NCBI GenBank assembly: GCA_002070265.1
Contig: MWCX01000018.1
Location: 1-64,000 of the forward strand
Length of the DNA: 64,000 nt
DNA from: Bacteroidetes bacterium ADurb.Bin174
GTDB lineage: Bacteria; Bacteroidota; Bacteroidia; Bacteroidales; Paludibacteraceae
Direction: 5' to 3'
Below, in pieces: positions 51,732 to 60,489 of the stretch; the stretch's first letter is position 1, and every line of letters starts with the position of its first letter. The notes below the pieces were generated by a model. That model was given only the letters and a program-made list of their open reading frames with translations. It was not told the origin of the DNA and did not search any database. Made by a program: the position numbers and the translations under genes.

Positions 51732-54506
51732 TTGAAATCTCAATCGTTCAATATTTTCTGCTTGCTTGCACTGCTGTTTATTTCCGGTTGTTCCATGAAC
51801 AAGAACACCCGGGTTACTCGGGCTGTTCAGTCCCTTAACACACGTTATAATGTTCATTTTAACGGGAAAGTAAGCTATGATGAAGCCTTGAAAGCCATTA
51901 CAGAAGCCAACCAAGATGATTTCGGACAGGTTATTCCGATGTATCCCATCAGCAAACATGAGAATGCTTCTGCCGGCAAGGGGCAGTTAGACCGCACCAT
52001 TGAAAAGTGCCGAAAAGCCATTAAAACCCGCTCAATCAAGACAAAACCCAAATACAGCCGCAGTAGAACTTCACGAAAGAATTACAGGGAATACATGTCC
52101 CGGGAAGAATACAATCCTTTTATGCATGAAGTGTGGTTGCTGTTGGCAAAGGCTGAATTTTACAAGGCTGATTTTTTGGGTGCGGTTGGCACTTTCAATT
52201 ATATTTCCCGTCATTTTAAGGAAAATGAAGACCTTGTCATGACTTGCCAACTGTGGGTGATACGTTCGTATGCCGAAATGGGATGGATTTACGAAGCGGA
52301 AGAAATGCTGCAAAAATTGGATCAAAAAAAACTACAAGGTGATAATGTGGCATTGTACACTGCTTTCCAAGCCGATTTATTATTGAAAAAGAAACAATAT
52401 CGTGAAGCCATTCCTTTTTTGGAAATGGCATATGATAAGGAAAATGATAAAAATCTGAAAAGGAGGTTTTCTTTTTTGTTGGCTCAACTGTATCAATATA
52501 CCGGTGATAAAAAGAAATCTTATGATACCTACTCATCTTTACTCAAGAAAAGTCCGCCCTATGCCATGGCATTTAATGCCAGGATCAATCGGGCAAGTTT
52601 GTTTTTGGGCAATATGAATGATACGCGGCGGGAATTGAAGCGCATGGCGCGTAATTTCAACAACAGGGATTATTTGGATCAGGTCTATTATGCGCTTGGC
52701 AAGACATATCTAAATGAAAAGGACACTTTGAAAGCTTTGAGTTATTATGAAGAAGCAGTGGAAAACAGTACCCGCAACGGTATGGATAAGGCGATGGTGC
52801 TGGTTGATATGGGCGACTTATATTATACGATGCAGCAATATGTTAAAGCACAGCCTCGTTATGACGAAGCCTCTAAAATTCTCTCAGTGGAATTTCCGGA
52901 TTATCCCCGCATAGAAAAAAGAGCAGGGATACTTGCCGAATTGGTGGTACAGCATGAAATTGTGATGTTGCAGGATAGTTTGCAAAGACTATCGGCTAAA
53001 TCGCCTGAAGAAAGGCTGAAAAGCATACAGGCATACATTGCTCAAAAAGAGTTGGAAGAAAAATTGGCGGCTGAGAAAGAAGAGAAGATGCGTCTTCGGC
53101 AGGAAGAAAATCAAGAGCGGGCGGGACAGTCGGTCGGACCTCAAATCATTGGCGGCAATGTTCAAGGGGCATGGTATTTTTACAATCCGAGTTTGGTAAG
53201 AAGCGGGCAGACTGAATTCCAATCCCGCTGGGGAAGACGCAAATTAGAAGATAATTGGAGACGTGTCAACAAGACAGCAGTATTATTTGAAGAAGATGTT
53301 GCTGCTCAAGATTCGGTGAATGCGATGCCAAGCGATTCAATTTTATTGGACGAGGAAGGTAATCCCATGGAAAAAATTGCTTTACAAGAGGAAGAAGATA
53401 TTCCTGATGAAAAGAATCCGGAGTTTTATTTAAGGCAAATACCTGAGACCGAAGAACAAATAGAGCATTCCAATTTACTTTGGTCGGAGGCATTGTTTAG
53501 TATGGGAAAAATCTACAAGGACAAACTTGAAGATTATTCCTTGTCTCTAAAGACTTTCGACGAGTATATGGAGCGTTTTGCAAATTACGAGTTGGTTCCT
53601 GAGGCTTTGTATCAATCTTATCTCATATCGATGAAACTTGGTCAAAAAGCTGAAGCAGAACAGTATCGCATGAGGCTGATTGAAAATTATCCGAATACGC
53701 AATATGCAGAGTTGTTGAATCAACCGGATTTCATAGAGACCAAACAGCAGATGTTTGAAGAACAGGATTCTCTGTATAGAATGGCATACGAGGCTTTCAA
53801 CCGGAATGATTTCCCGAAAGTGCTCAATATGGTTGATGAGATTGCTCAAAAATATCCCCTGAGTCCCCTGATGCCGAAATTTCTTTTTTTGAGAGCACTC
53901 AGCATAGGAAAAACACAGGATCAAGATATCTTTGAAGAGACTTTGAGTCAATTAATTGAAAGTTATCCCGAAAGTGATGTAAGCAGTATTTCCAAAGATA
54001 TTATTGCTTTGCTGATGCAGGGGAGGGAAGCGCAGCACGGCACAACACACGGTTCTATCCTCGCGCGCCGTGAAGTTGAAATCATTGCAACAGAAGAAGA
54101 AGGGGATATCGGCTTGTCATTTAAACCCGACAAGGCAACCCTGCACCGCATCGTGCTGATTTCACCTCAGCCGGAAGAAGCATTGTATGATTTGCAGTTT
54201 CAATTGGCAATATTCAACTTTTCTAAGTTTTTGCTGAAAGATTTTGAATTGAATATCAGTAAAATCGATGATTTTAGAAATGCTTTGTCGGTATATGAAT
54301 TCGATGATTATGAAGATGCAGCCTGGTATCTGTCGGCAGTATCCGAAGATGAGGAAATCAATAAATTGATGCAGCAATTGCAGGTTTTTCCCTTGGTGAT
54401 TTCGGAACATAACTTTGCATTGACGAGATCAGGATTTACAATTGAAGATTATTTGACATACAAGGCTGAAATGGAATCCGGATCAAAAGAAGAAACAGAA
54501 AATTAA
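51732..54506 (+). CDS. SprE/PorW-like TPR lipoprotein of type IX secretion
   Basis: This 924-residue protein has a lipoprotein signal (lipobox ISGC, MKSQSFNIFCLLALLFISGC). An N-terminal block reads VQSLNTRYNVHFNGKVSYDEALK, followed by TPR helices in the first half (AKAEFYKADFLGAVGTFNYI, YALGKTYLNEKDTLKALSYYEEAV). A coiled charged middle (~430-470) precedes the block QGAWYFYNPSLVRSGQTEFQSRWGRRKLEDNWRR, seen in SprE/PorW proteins. Further TPR units follow and the C-terminus is acidic. SprE/PorW is a lipoprotein required for T9SS motor-rotor assembly or stability. The gene lies 13 bases before the PorX-like gene, which supports the assignment. Not all PorW features could be checked by eye. Confidence 0.78.
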   Translation: MKSQSFNIFCLLALLFISGCSMNKNTRVTRAVQSLNTRYNVHFNGKVSYDEALKAITEANQDDFGQVIPMYPISKHENASAGKGQLDRTIEKCRKAIKTRSIKTKPKYSRSRTSRKNYREYMSREEYNPFMHEVWLLLAKAEFYKADFLGAVGTFNYISRHFKENEDLVMTCQLWVIRSYAEMGWIYEAEEMLQKLDQKKLQGDNVALYTAFQADLLLKKKQYREAIPFLEMAYDKENDKNLKRRFSFLLAQLYQYTGDKKKSYDTYSSLLKKSPPYAMAFNARINRASLFLGNMNDTRRELKRMARNFNNRDYLDQVYYALGKTYLNEKDTLKALSYYEEAVENSTRNGMDKAMVLVDMGDLYYTMQQYVKAQPRYDEASKILSVEFPDYPRIEKRAGILAELVVQHEIVMLQDSLQRLSAKSPEERLKSIQAYIAQKELEEKLAAEKEEKMRLRQEENQERAGQSVGPQIIGGNVQGAWYFYNPSLVRSGQTEFQSRWGRRKLEDNWRRVNKTAVLFEEDVAAQDSVNAMPSDSILLDEEGNPMEKIALQEEEDIPDEKNPEFYLRQIPETEEQIEHSNLLWSEALFSMGKIYKDKLEDYSLSLKTFDEYMERFANYELVPEALYQSYLISMKLGQKAEAEQYRMRLIENYPNTQYAELLNQPDFIETKQQMFEEQDSLYRMAYEAFNRNDFPKVLNMVDEIAQKYPLSPLMPKFLFLRALSIGKTQDQDIFEETLSQLIESYPESDVSSISKDIIALLMQGREAQHGTTHGSILARREVEIIATEEEGDIGLSFKPDKATLHRIVLISPQPEEALYDLQFQLAIFNFSKFLLKDFELNISKIDDFRNALSVYEFDDYEDAAWYLSAVSEDEEINKLMQQLQVFPLVISEHNFALTRSGFTIEDYLTYKAEMESGSKEETEN

Positions 54507-54519
54507 AATACAAAAAAAG

Positions 54520-56067
54520 ATGAGAAAAGACAGAATTTTATGGGCGGATGATGAAATAGATCTACTGAAGGTATATGTGCTTTTTTTAGAAGAAAAAGGA
54601 TATGAAGTTGTTACGGCTTCTAATGGGAAGGATGCGGTTGATCTGTGTAAAAAGGAAAGTTTTGACATCATCTTTTTAGATGAAAATATGCCGGGTTTGA
54701 GTGGTTTGGAGACCATCCCTTTGATCAAAGAAATCCATCCGAATGTGCCTTTGGTGATGATAACCAAAAGTGAAGAGGAAAACATCATGAATATGGCTAT
54801 AGGCAGTAAAATTGCCGATTATCTGACCAAACCGGTGAATCCCAGCCAGATTTTGATGACCCTGAAAAAGAATATCCATAGAAGAGAAATTCAGACGGAA
54901 CACACTGCTTCATCCTATCGTTCTGAGTTTGGACGAATCGGTATGCAGATCAATGACTCTCTATTATACGAAGATTGGGTAGAGGTTTATAAGAAGTTGG
55001 TGTATTGGGAATTAGAACTTTCGGAGACGGATAGCGGTATGGATGAAATGTTGAAGATGCAAAAGACGGAAGCTAATAGCACTTTCAATAAGTTTATCAA
55101 GAGGCACTATATAGATTGGTTTAAATATCCTGAACTCAGGCCCTTGTTAAGTCCGGATGTATTCAAGACCAAGGTTTTTCCATTGTTGGATGCAGGCGAA
55201 AAGATTTTTTTCGTACTGATTGATAATTTCAGATACGACCAGTGGAAAATCATCCGTGAAATCCTGAACGAGTTTTATACCTTTTCTGAGGAAAGTATGT
55301 ATTCGAGTATTTTGCCGACAGCAACGCAATATGCCCGCAATGCCATCTTCTCCGGATTGATGCCTCTGCAGATTCAGCAAATGTTTCCGGATTTATGGGT
55401 AGATGAGGAAGAAGAAGAGGGTAAAAATGTGAATGAGAAAGATTTGATTGAAACTCAGTTTCAAAGGTTTAGGAAAAATTACAGCTTCTCTTATCATAAA
55501 ATCAACGAGTCGTCTTATTGCGAAAAAATGATTGAAAGATTGCCTCAACTTGATGACAATGATTTGAACGTTTGCGTGTTGAATTTTATCGACATGCTCT
55601 CACACTCCCGTACCGAATCTAAAATGATGCGTGAATTAGCCAATGATGAAAATGCATATCGCTCGCTTACTCTTTCGTGGTTCAGGCACTCGGGAACCTT
55701 GGAACTGTTGAAAGCCATTGCTAAAAGAGGATACAAGGTTGTCTTGACTACCGACCACGGTACCATTCAGGTGAAAAATCCCATCAAAGTGATAGGTGAT
55801 AGGAATACCAATGTAAATTTGCGTTATAAATTAGGTAAGAATTTAAGTTATAATCAGAAGGAGGTGTTTGAGGTAACTGATCCTGAAGAGGTAGGTCTGC
55901 CGTCTCCCAATGTGAGTACAACCTATATATTTGCCGGCAATGAAGATTTTTTTGCATATCCCAATAATTACAACTATTATGTAAGCTATTACAGAAATAC
56001 ATTTCAGCATGGCGGTATTTCTTTGGAAGAGATGTTGGTACCGTTGGTGGTGATGCAGCCGAAGTGA
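54520..56067 (+). CDS. porX: PorX-like response regulator with PglZ domain
   Basis: This 515-residue protein has an N-terminal receiver domain (~1-120) with the acidic pair Asp10/Asp11, phospho-acceptor Asp54 (FLDENMPG) and YLTKPVNPSQIL. A helical linker (~120-210) precedes a PglZ alkaline-phosphatase-superfamily domain with FFVLIDNFRYDQW near 225-240, LTTDHGTIQVKNP near 415, and FQHGGISLEEMLVPLV at the end, which carries metal-binding Asp/His. PorX is the response regulator that controls T9SS together with PorY; its PglZ domain has been reported as a zinc-dependent phosphodiesterase acting on nucleotides (established for the family). It follows the SprE/PorW-like gene. Confidence 0.93.
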   Translation: MRKDRILWADDEIDLLKVYVLFLEEKGYEVVTASNGKDAVDLCKKESFDIIFLDENMPGLSGLETIPLIKEIHPNVPLVMITKSEEENIMNMAIGSKIADYLTKPVNPSQILMTLKKNIHRREIQTEHTASSYRSEFGRIGMQINDSLLYEDWVEVYKKLVYWELELSETDSGMDEMLKMQKTEANSTFNKFIKRHYIDWFKYPELRPLLSPDVFKTKVFPLLDAGEKIFFVLIDNFRYDQWKIIREILNEFYTFSEESMYSSILPTATQYARNAIFSGLMPLQIQQMFPDLWVDEEEEEGKNVNEKDLIETQFQRFRKNYSFSYHKINESSYCEKMIERLPQLDDNDLNVCVLNFIDMLSHSRTESKMMRELANDENAYRSLTLSWFRHSGTLELLKAIAKRGYKVVLTTDHGTIQVKNPIKVIGDRNTNVNLRYKLGKNLSYNQKEVFEVTDPEEVGLPSPNVSTTYIFAGNEDFFAYPNNYNYYVSYYRNTFQHGGISLEEMLVPLVVMQPK

Positions 56068-56140
56068 ATGGATGGTGGATGGTGATTAGTGGTTGGTGAA
56101 TGGTGAATGGTGAATAGTGGACGGTGATTGGTGATACAAA
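56068..56140. repeat. GGTGAATGGTG-type short repeat
   Basis: Degenerate tandem units of tggatggtg/ggtgaatggtg lie between the PorX gene and the arginine cluster. No open frame is present. Confidence 0.7.
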
Positions 56141-56198
56141 AGGGAATTAAACAATAATTGCTTTTGACAAATTAATATAATAGAATTTGAAATTTAAT

Positions 56199-57149
56199 AT
56201 GAAACATTTTACCAATGTCAAAGACCTCGGAAATTTGCAACAAGCAGTGAAAGAGGCATTAGAAATTAAGAAGAACAGATTTGCTTACAAACATTTGGGT
56301 GAGAATAAAACGCTCTTGATGGTGTTTTTCAATTCCAGTCTGAGGACGCGCTTAAGTACTCAAAAAGCAGGGATGAACTTAGGGATGAACACCATTGTAT
56401 TGGATATTAACCAGGGTGCCTGGAAGTTAGAGACAGAGAGAGGTGTTATCATGGATGGCGATAAGCCGGAGCATATACTGGAAGCCATTCCGGTGATGGG
56501 TTGTTATTGTGATGTGATTGGCGTGAGGGCTTTTGCGCAGTTTGAGGACAAAGCCTATGATTACAATGAAACCATCATCAATCAGTTTATCAAACATTCC
56601 GGCAAACCGGTTTTCAGTATGGAAGCGGCAACCGGACATCCTTTGCAGGCTTTTGCAGATTTAATTACCATAGAGGAATATAAGAAGACAAAGCGCCCTA
56701 AGGTGGTGCTGACATGGGCGCCTCATCCGCGTGCTTTGCCGCAGGCTGTTCCCAATTCTTTCGCCGATTTTATGAATGAAGCGGATGTGGATTTTGTCAT
56801 TACCCATCCCAAAGGATATGAGTTGGCAGATGAATTTGTGCGCGGTGCCCGGGTTGAATACGACCAGATGAAGGCCTTTGAGAATGCTGATTTTATATAT
56901 GCCAAAAGCTGGGCTGCCTATCAAGATCCGAATTATGGAAAGATTTTAAGTACTGACCGAAGCTGGACAGTAAGCGCACGACAAATGGCCGTTACCAGAA
57001 ATGCTTATTTTATGCATTGCTTACCTGTACGCCGCAATATGATTGTTACGGATGATGTAATTGAAAGTCCGCAATCCATCGTCATCCCCGAAGCGGCAAA
57101 TCGTGAAATTTCGGCACAATGGGTTATCAAAAAAATAATAGAACAATAA
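56199..57149 (+). CDS. argF': N-succinyl-L-ornithine transcarbamylase
   Basis: This protein has 316 residues from the ATG at 56199 (MKHFTNV). It is a transcarbamylase of the acylornithine class: FFNSSLRTRLSTQKA (carbamoyl-phosphate loop, STRT variant), VLDINQGAWKLETERGVIMDGDKPEHILEAIPVMGC (split here for length: carbamoyl/acyl loop). With this start Pro90 lies in DGDKPEH; Pro at this site marks the N-succinylornithine enzyme of Bacteroides fragilis, whereas the N-acetyl enzyme of Xanthomonas has Glu92. HCLPVRRNMIVTDDVIES closes the active site. It is followed after 3 bases by apt. The upstream TTG at 56187 is less likely. Confidence 0.92.
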   Translation: MKHFTNVKDLGNLQQAVKEALEIKKNRFAYKHLGENKTLLMVFFNSSLRTRLSTQKAGMNLGMNTIVLDINQGAWKLETERGVIMDGDKPEHILEAIPVMGCYCDVIGVRAFAQFEDKAYDYNETIINQFIKHSGKPVFSMEAATGHPLQAFADLITIEEYKKTKRPKVVLTWAPHPRALPQAVPNSFADFMNEADVDFVITHPKGYELADEFVRGARVEYDQMKAFENADFIYAKSWAAYQDPNYGKILSTDRSWTVSARQMAVTRNAYFMHCLPVRRNMIVTDDVIESPQSIVIPEAANREISAQWVIKKIIEQ

Positions 57150-57152
57150 AAA

Positions 57153-57686
57153 ATGAATATAGAAAAAGTTATTGCATCCATCCGCAACGTACCGGATTTT
57201 CCAAAGCCCGGTGTGATGTTTAAAGACATTACCACCGCCATAAAAAAACCTGAGGTGCTTCGTTTTTTGGCAGACACTTTATATGAATATTACAAAGACA
57301 AAGGTATCACCAAGGTGGTGGGCGTTGAAAGTCGCGGTTTTGTATTGGGAAGTATTTTGGCATATAAGCTCAATGCCGGTTTTGTGTTGTTGCGCAAACC
57401 GGGTAAATTACCTGCTGAGACTTACAGCTATTCTTATGAATTAGAATACGGTCACGACTCCTTAGAGATACATAAGGATGCCATTGATAAGGGAGAAATC
57501 GTTTTGTTGCACGATGATTTGTTAGCGACGGGTGGTAGTGCCCATGCGGCTTTGAAGCTGATTAAAAAATTTAATCCCAAAGAGATATATGCAAGCTTTA
57601 TGCTTGAGTTGGAGTTTTTGAACGGCCGGCAAAAGTTGGTTGATATGGAAAATTTAGCAGATATTCACACCTTAATTCAGTTTTAA
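57153..57686 (+). CDS. apt: Adenine phosphoribosyltransferase
   Basis: This 177-residue enzyme salvages adenine with PRPP to AMP. Marks are the N-terminal VIASIRNVPDFPKPGVMFKDITT, GVESRGFVLGSILAYKLNAGFVLLRKPGKLP, EYGHDSLEIHKDAI, and the PRPP loop VLLHDDLLATGGSAHAAL. The length is normal. Its position between argF' and argB (3 and 1 bases) is odd for a purine gene and implies one transcript with the arginine genes. Confidence 0.95.
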   Translation: MNIEKVIASIRNVPDFPKPGVMFKDITTAIKKPEVLRFLADTLYEYYKDKGITKVVGVESRGFVLGSILAYKLNAGFVLLRKPGKLPAETYSYSYELEYGHDSLEIHKDAIDKGEIVLLHDDLLATGGSAHAALKLIKKFNPKEIYASFMLELEFLNGRQKLVDMENLADIHTLIQF

Positions 57687-57687
57687 G

Positions 57688-58458
57688 ATGGAAAAATTGA
57701 CCATTGTCAAAGTAGGCGGTAAAATTGTGGAAGAAGCAGATTCTTTGCAACAGTTGCTTCAGGATTTTACTCACATCAAGGGACATAAAGTATTGGTTCA
57801 CGGTGGCGGTCGTTCTGCTACAACCATCGCTTCCCGCTTAGGTATTGAAAGCAAAATGGTGGACGGGCGGCGCATTACCGACACTGCTATGTTGCAGGTG
57901 GTGACCATGGTGTATGGTGGCTTGGTGAACAAACAAATTGTAGCGGGCTTGCAGGCTTTAGGCATCAATGCCATGGGTTTGACCGGTGCCGATTTGAACT
58001 ACATGCGTTCGGAAAAACGACCGGTAAAGGAAGTGGATTATGGCTATGTGGGTGATGTCAAGGAAGTTGATGCGCATATTTTAGCCGATTTGATAAGAAA
58101 AAATATTGTGCCTGTATTGGCTCCTTTAACCCACGATAAAGCCGGCAATATGCTGAATACCAATGCCGATACCATTGCCGGAGAAGCAGCCAAGGCTTTA
58201 TCGAAATACTTTGATGTCAAATTGATGTATTGCTTTGAGAAAAAAGGCGTGCTGAAAGATGGAAAGGATGAAGACAGTGTGATTGCGACTTTAACGCCTG
58301 CTCTTTTTGAAGAATATGTACAGTCAGGCATCATTCAGGGAGGGATGATACCCAAATTGGAAAATGCTTTTGATGCGTTGAAAGCCGGCGTAAAGCAGGT
58401 AGTGATAACACGCGCCGATTTAATTGATAAAGAAAGTGGAACTATGGTAATGATATAA
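57688..58458 (+). CDS. argB: Acylglutamate kinase (acetyl- or succinylglutamate kinase)
   Basis: This 256-residue kinase of the amino-acid-kinase fold phosphorylates N-acylglutamate in arginine synthesis. Blocks are IVKVGGKIVEE, LVHGGGRSATTIASRLGIESKMVDGRRITD, VYGGLVNKQIVAGLQALGINAMGLTGAD, VPVLAPLTHDKAGNMLNTNADTIAGEAAKALS, and GMIPKLENAFDALKAGVKQVVITR. Given the N-succinyl-type argF' in the same operon, the substrate may be N-succinylglutamate (inference). It begins 1 base after the apt stop. Confidence 0.93.
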   Translation: MEKLTIVKVGGKIVEEADSLQQLLQDFTHIKGHKVLVHGGGRSATTIASRLGIESKMVDGRRITDTAMLQVVTMVYGGLVNKQIVAGLQALGINAMGLTGADLNYMRSEKRPVKEVDYGYVGDVKEVDAHILADLIRKNIVPVLAPLTHDKAGNMLNTNADTIAGEAAKALSKYFDVKLMYCFEKKGVLKDGKDEDSVIATLTPALFEEYVQSGIIQGGMIPKLENAFDALKAGVKQVVITRADLIDKESGTMVMI

Positions 58459-58483
58459 CAACTAAAAAATAAAATTTAAACGT

Positions 58484-59353
58484 ATGAAAAGGAAATTATT
58501 TATTGCAGGATTAATCATTTTAGGGTTACAAATGGGTATTGCTCAGGAAAAAATAGCACTTTACCCAAATGGCGCTTCAGAATCTAATGAAATTACTGAA
58601 GATGAAACTTTACGGGATCCTGAATTTTTGACTAAAATTTCTGAAGCTCGCATGTATAGTTATTTTGCTCCTAAAGCATCAAATAACGGAACAGCCGTGT
58701 TGATTTGTCCGGGAGGCGGGTATGCCGGTGTTGCTTTTGTAAAAGAAGGAGAAGAAATAGCCAAGTGGTTTAATACGCTTGGGGTCAATGCTTTTGTCTT
58801 ATATTATCGCATGCCTAACGGCCATCATGACATACCATTGAAGGATGTAAAAACTGCTTTGGAAATCATTCATAAACAAGCCAAAACATGGGGCATCAAC
58901 AAAAAGAAAATAGGCATCATGGGATTTTCTGCCGGAGGGCATTTGGCGGCAACGGCAGCAACGCATTTAAAGGCTAAAAACAACCGTCCGGATTTTGCCA
59001 TTTTAGGGTATCCGGTTATTTCTATGCAAAAAGGAATGGTGCATCGGGGTTCTTGTCAAAATCTGTTGGGTCAAAATCCTGATGAGGATTTAATAAAACT
59101 GTATTCTTGTGAATTACAGGTAAGTGCTAAAACTCCGCCTGCATTTTTGTTTCATGCCGAAGATGATAAAGTCGTTCCTATTCAGAATAGCCTGATGTTC
59201 GTAGAAGCTTTAAAATCTAAAAAAATACCGGTTGAATTGTATTCTTTTCCCGAGGGCGGTCATGGTTTCGGTATGCGACCGAAAAATCCTGAAGCAGATG
59301 AATGGCCTAATAGGTTGCAAGTTTGGATGAAAAAGCAGAAATTGATTAAATAA
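58484..59353 (+). CDS. Secreted alpha/beta-hydrolase, esterase-like
   Basis: This 289-residue protein has a signal peptide (MKRKLFIAGLIILGLQMGIAQ). The alpha/beta-hydrolase fold shows the oxyanion block ICPGGGYAG near 78-86, nucleophile elbow GFSAGGHLAATAA near 146-158, FHAEDDKVVP near 225, and GGHGFGM near 256-262, giving a Ser-Asp-His triad. Similar proteins are annotated as acetyl-xylan esterase or dienelactone-type hydrolases. Its place inside the arginine cluster, 25 bases after argB, is unexplained. Confidence 0.85.
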   Translation: MKRKLFIAGLIILGLQMGIAQEKIALYPNGASESNEITEDETLRDPEFLTKISEARMYSYFAPKASNNGTAVLICPGGGYAGVAFVKEGEEIAKWFNTLGVNAFVLYYRMPNGHHDIPLKDVKTALEIIHKQAKTWGINKKKIGIMGFSAGGHLAATAATHLKAKNNRPDFAILGYPVISMQKGMVHRGSCQNLLGQNPDEDLIKLYSCELQVSAKTPPAFLFHAEDDKVVPIQNSLMFVEALKSKKIPVELYSFPEGGHGFGMRPKNPEADEWPNRLQVWMKKQKLIK

Positions 59354-59361
59354 AGGACAAA

Positions 59362-60420
59362 ATGTACGAAGACTACAAACAAGAGGCGAGCATTCTGCTG
59401 AAGAATATGATTAATATTCCTTCATTCAGTAAAGAAGAAAAGAGAGTAGCAGATATGCTGGAGCGTTATGTTGAATTGCAGGGTTACACAGCGCATCGCA
59501 AGGACAATAATATTTGGCTGATGAGTCCGGACTTCAATCCGGAGTTGCCGACCATCATGCTTTGTTCGCATATAGATACGGTGAAGCCGGTGGCAGGCTG
59601 GTCTTATAACCCCCTTTTACCGGTGGTGGATAATGGCAGGTTGTTCGGTTTGGGTAGTAATGATGCCGGCGCTTCCGTAGTAACTTTATTGCAGGTTTTT
59701 TTCTATTTAACCAAAAAGAAACAGTCTTATAATTTGATATATGCAGCTGCAGCAGAAGAAGAAATTTCCGGTGAAAAAGGAATGAAAAGTTTGTTAGAAG
59801 AACTACCCCGGATTGATTTTGCTATTGTAGGTGAGCCGACCGGCATGCATGCCGCAGTGGCAGAGAAAGGGTTGATGGTGCTGGATTGTGTGAGTTACGG
59901 TAAAGCAGGGCATGCAGCTCGCAATGAGGGTGAAAACGCGATTTATAAAGCCATGGAAGATATTGCCTGGTTTGAAAGTTACGAATTTCCTGAGCAGTCA
60001 GAATTTCTTGGTCCGGTAAAAATGACAGTGACACAAATTGAAGCCGGCACGCAACACAATGTTGTGCCCGATCGCTGCAATTTCGTTGTTGACATTCGCT
60101 CCAACGAGAAGTATTCCAATGAGGAAATTTTAGATGTTGTAGTGCAAAACGTAAAATGTACGATTTCACCCCGTTCGACACATTTGGGTTCATCAGCTAC
60201 ACCTTTGGATCATCCTTTTGTAGAAAGAGCCATGTCTTTGAAGCGTAAGCTTTTCGGTTCTCCCACGCTTTCGGATCAGTCTGTGATGCCATTCCCCAGC
60301 GTGAAAATCGGTCCCGGTGATTCTGCCCGTTCGCATACAGCAAACGAATTTATATATCTCAAAGAATTAGAAGATGCCATAGATATTTATATTGCTTTGT
60401 TAGACGGCTTGGTGTGCTGA
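59362..60420 (+). CDS. M20-family N-acyl-amino-acid deacylase, ArgE/DapE-like
   Basis: This 352-residue zinc metallo-hydrolase is likely an N-acetyl- or N-succinyl-citrulline/ornithine deacylase closing the arginine acyl cycle. Zinc-binding motifs are LCSHIDTVKPV (His76/Asp78), GLGSNDAGASV, the catalytic Glu-Glu of AAAEEEISGEKG, GEPTGMHAAVAEKGLMVLDC, and the C-terminal HTANEF. It ends with a typical M20 dimerisation domain in the middle. No signal peptide. It follows the esterase gene by 8 bases. In a Bacteroidota arginine operon with SOTCase, an N-succinylcitrulline desuccinylase is the expected role, but this rests on context. Confidence 0.8.
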   Translation: MYEDYKQEASILLKNMINIPSFSKEEKRVADMLERYVELQGYTAHRKDNNIWLMSPDFNPELPTIMLCSHIDTVKPVAGWSYNPLLPVVDNGRLFGLGSNDAGASVVTLLQVFFYLTKKKQSYNLIYAAAAEEEISGEKGMKSLLEELPRIDFAIVGEPTGMHAAVAEKGLMVLDCVSYGKAGHAARNEGENAIYKAMEDIAWFESYEFPEQSEFLGPVKMTVTQIEAGTQHNVVPDRCNFVVDIRSNEKYSNEEILDVVVQNVKCTISPRSTHLGSSATPLDHPFVERAMSLKRKLFGSPTLSDQSVMPFPSVKIGPGDSARSHTANEFIYLKELEDAIDIYIALLDGLVC

Positions 60421-60452
60421 TTTTGAGATTTTTAATTTAGCCTGCAATTTCG

Positions 60453-60460
60453 TATTTTTG
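60453..60460 (+). promoter_or_regulatory. Candidate -7 box of the ABC-ruvB-cysS unit
   Basis: TATTTTTG matches TAnnTTTG, 30 bases before the ATG at 60490. A TTTG ends 27 bases upstream, longer than the usual spacer. Confidence 0.35.
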
Positions 60461-60489
60461 CAAGTTTCAACCATCATTCAATCTTCCAT

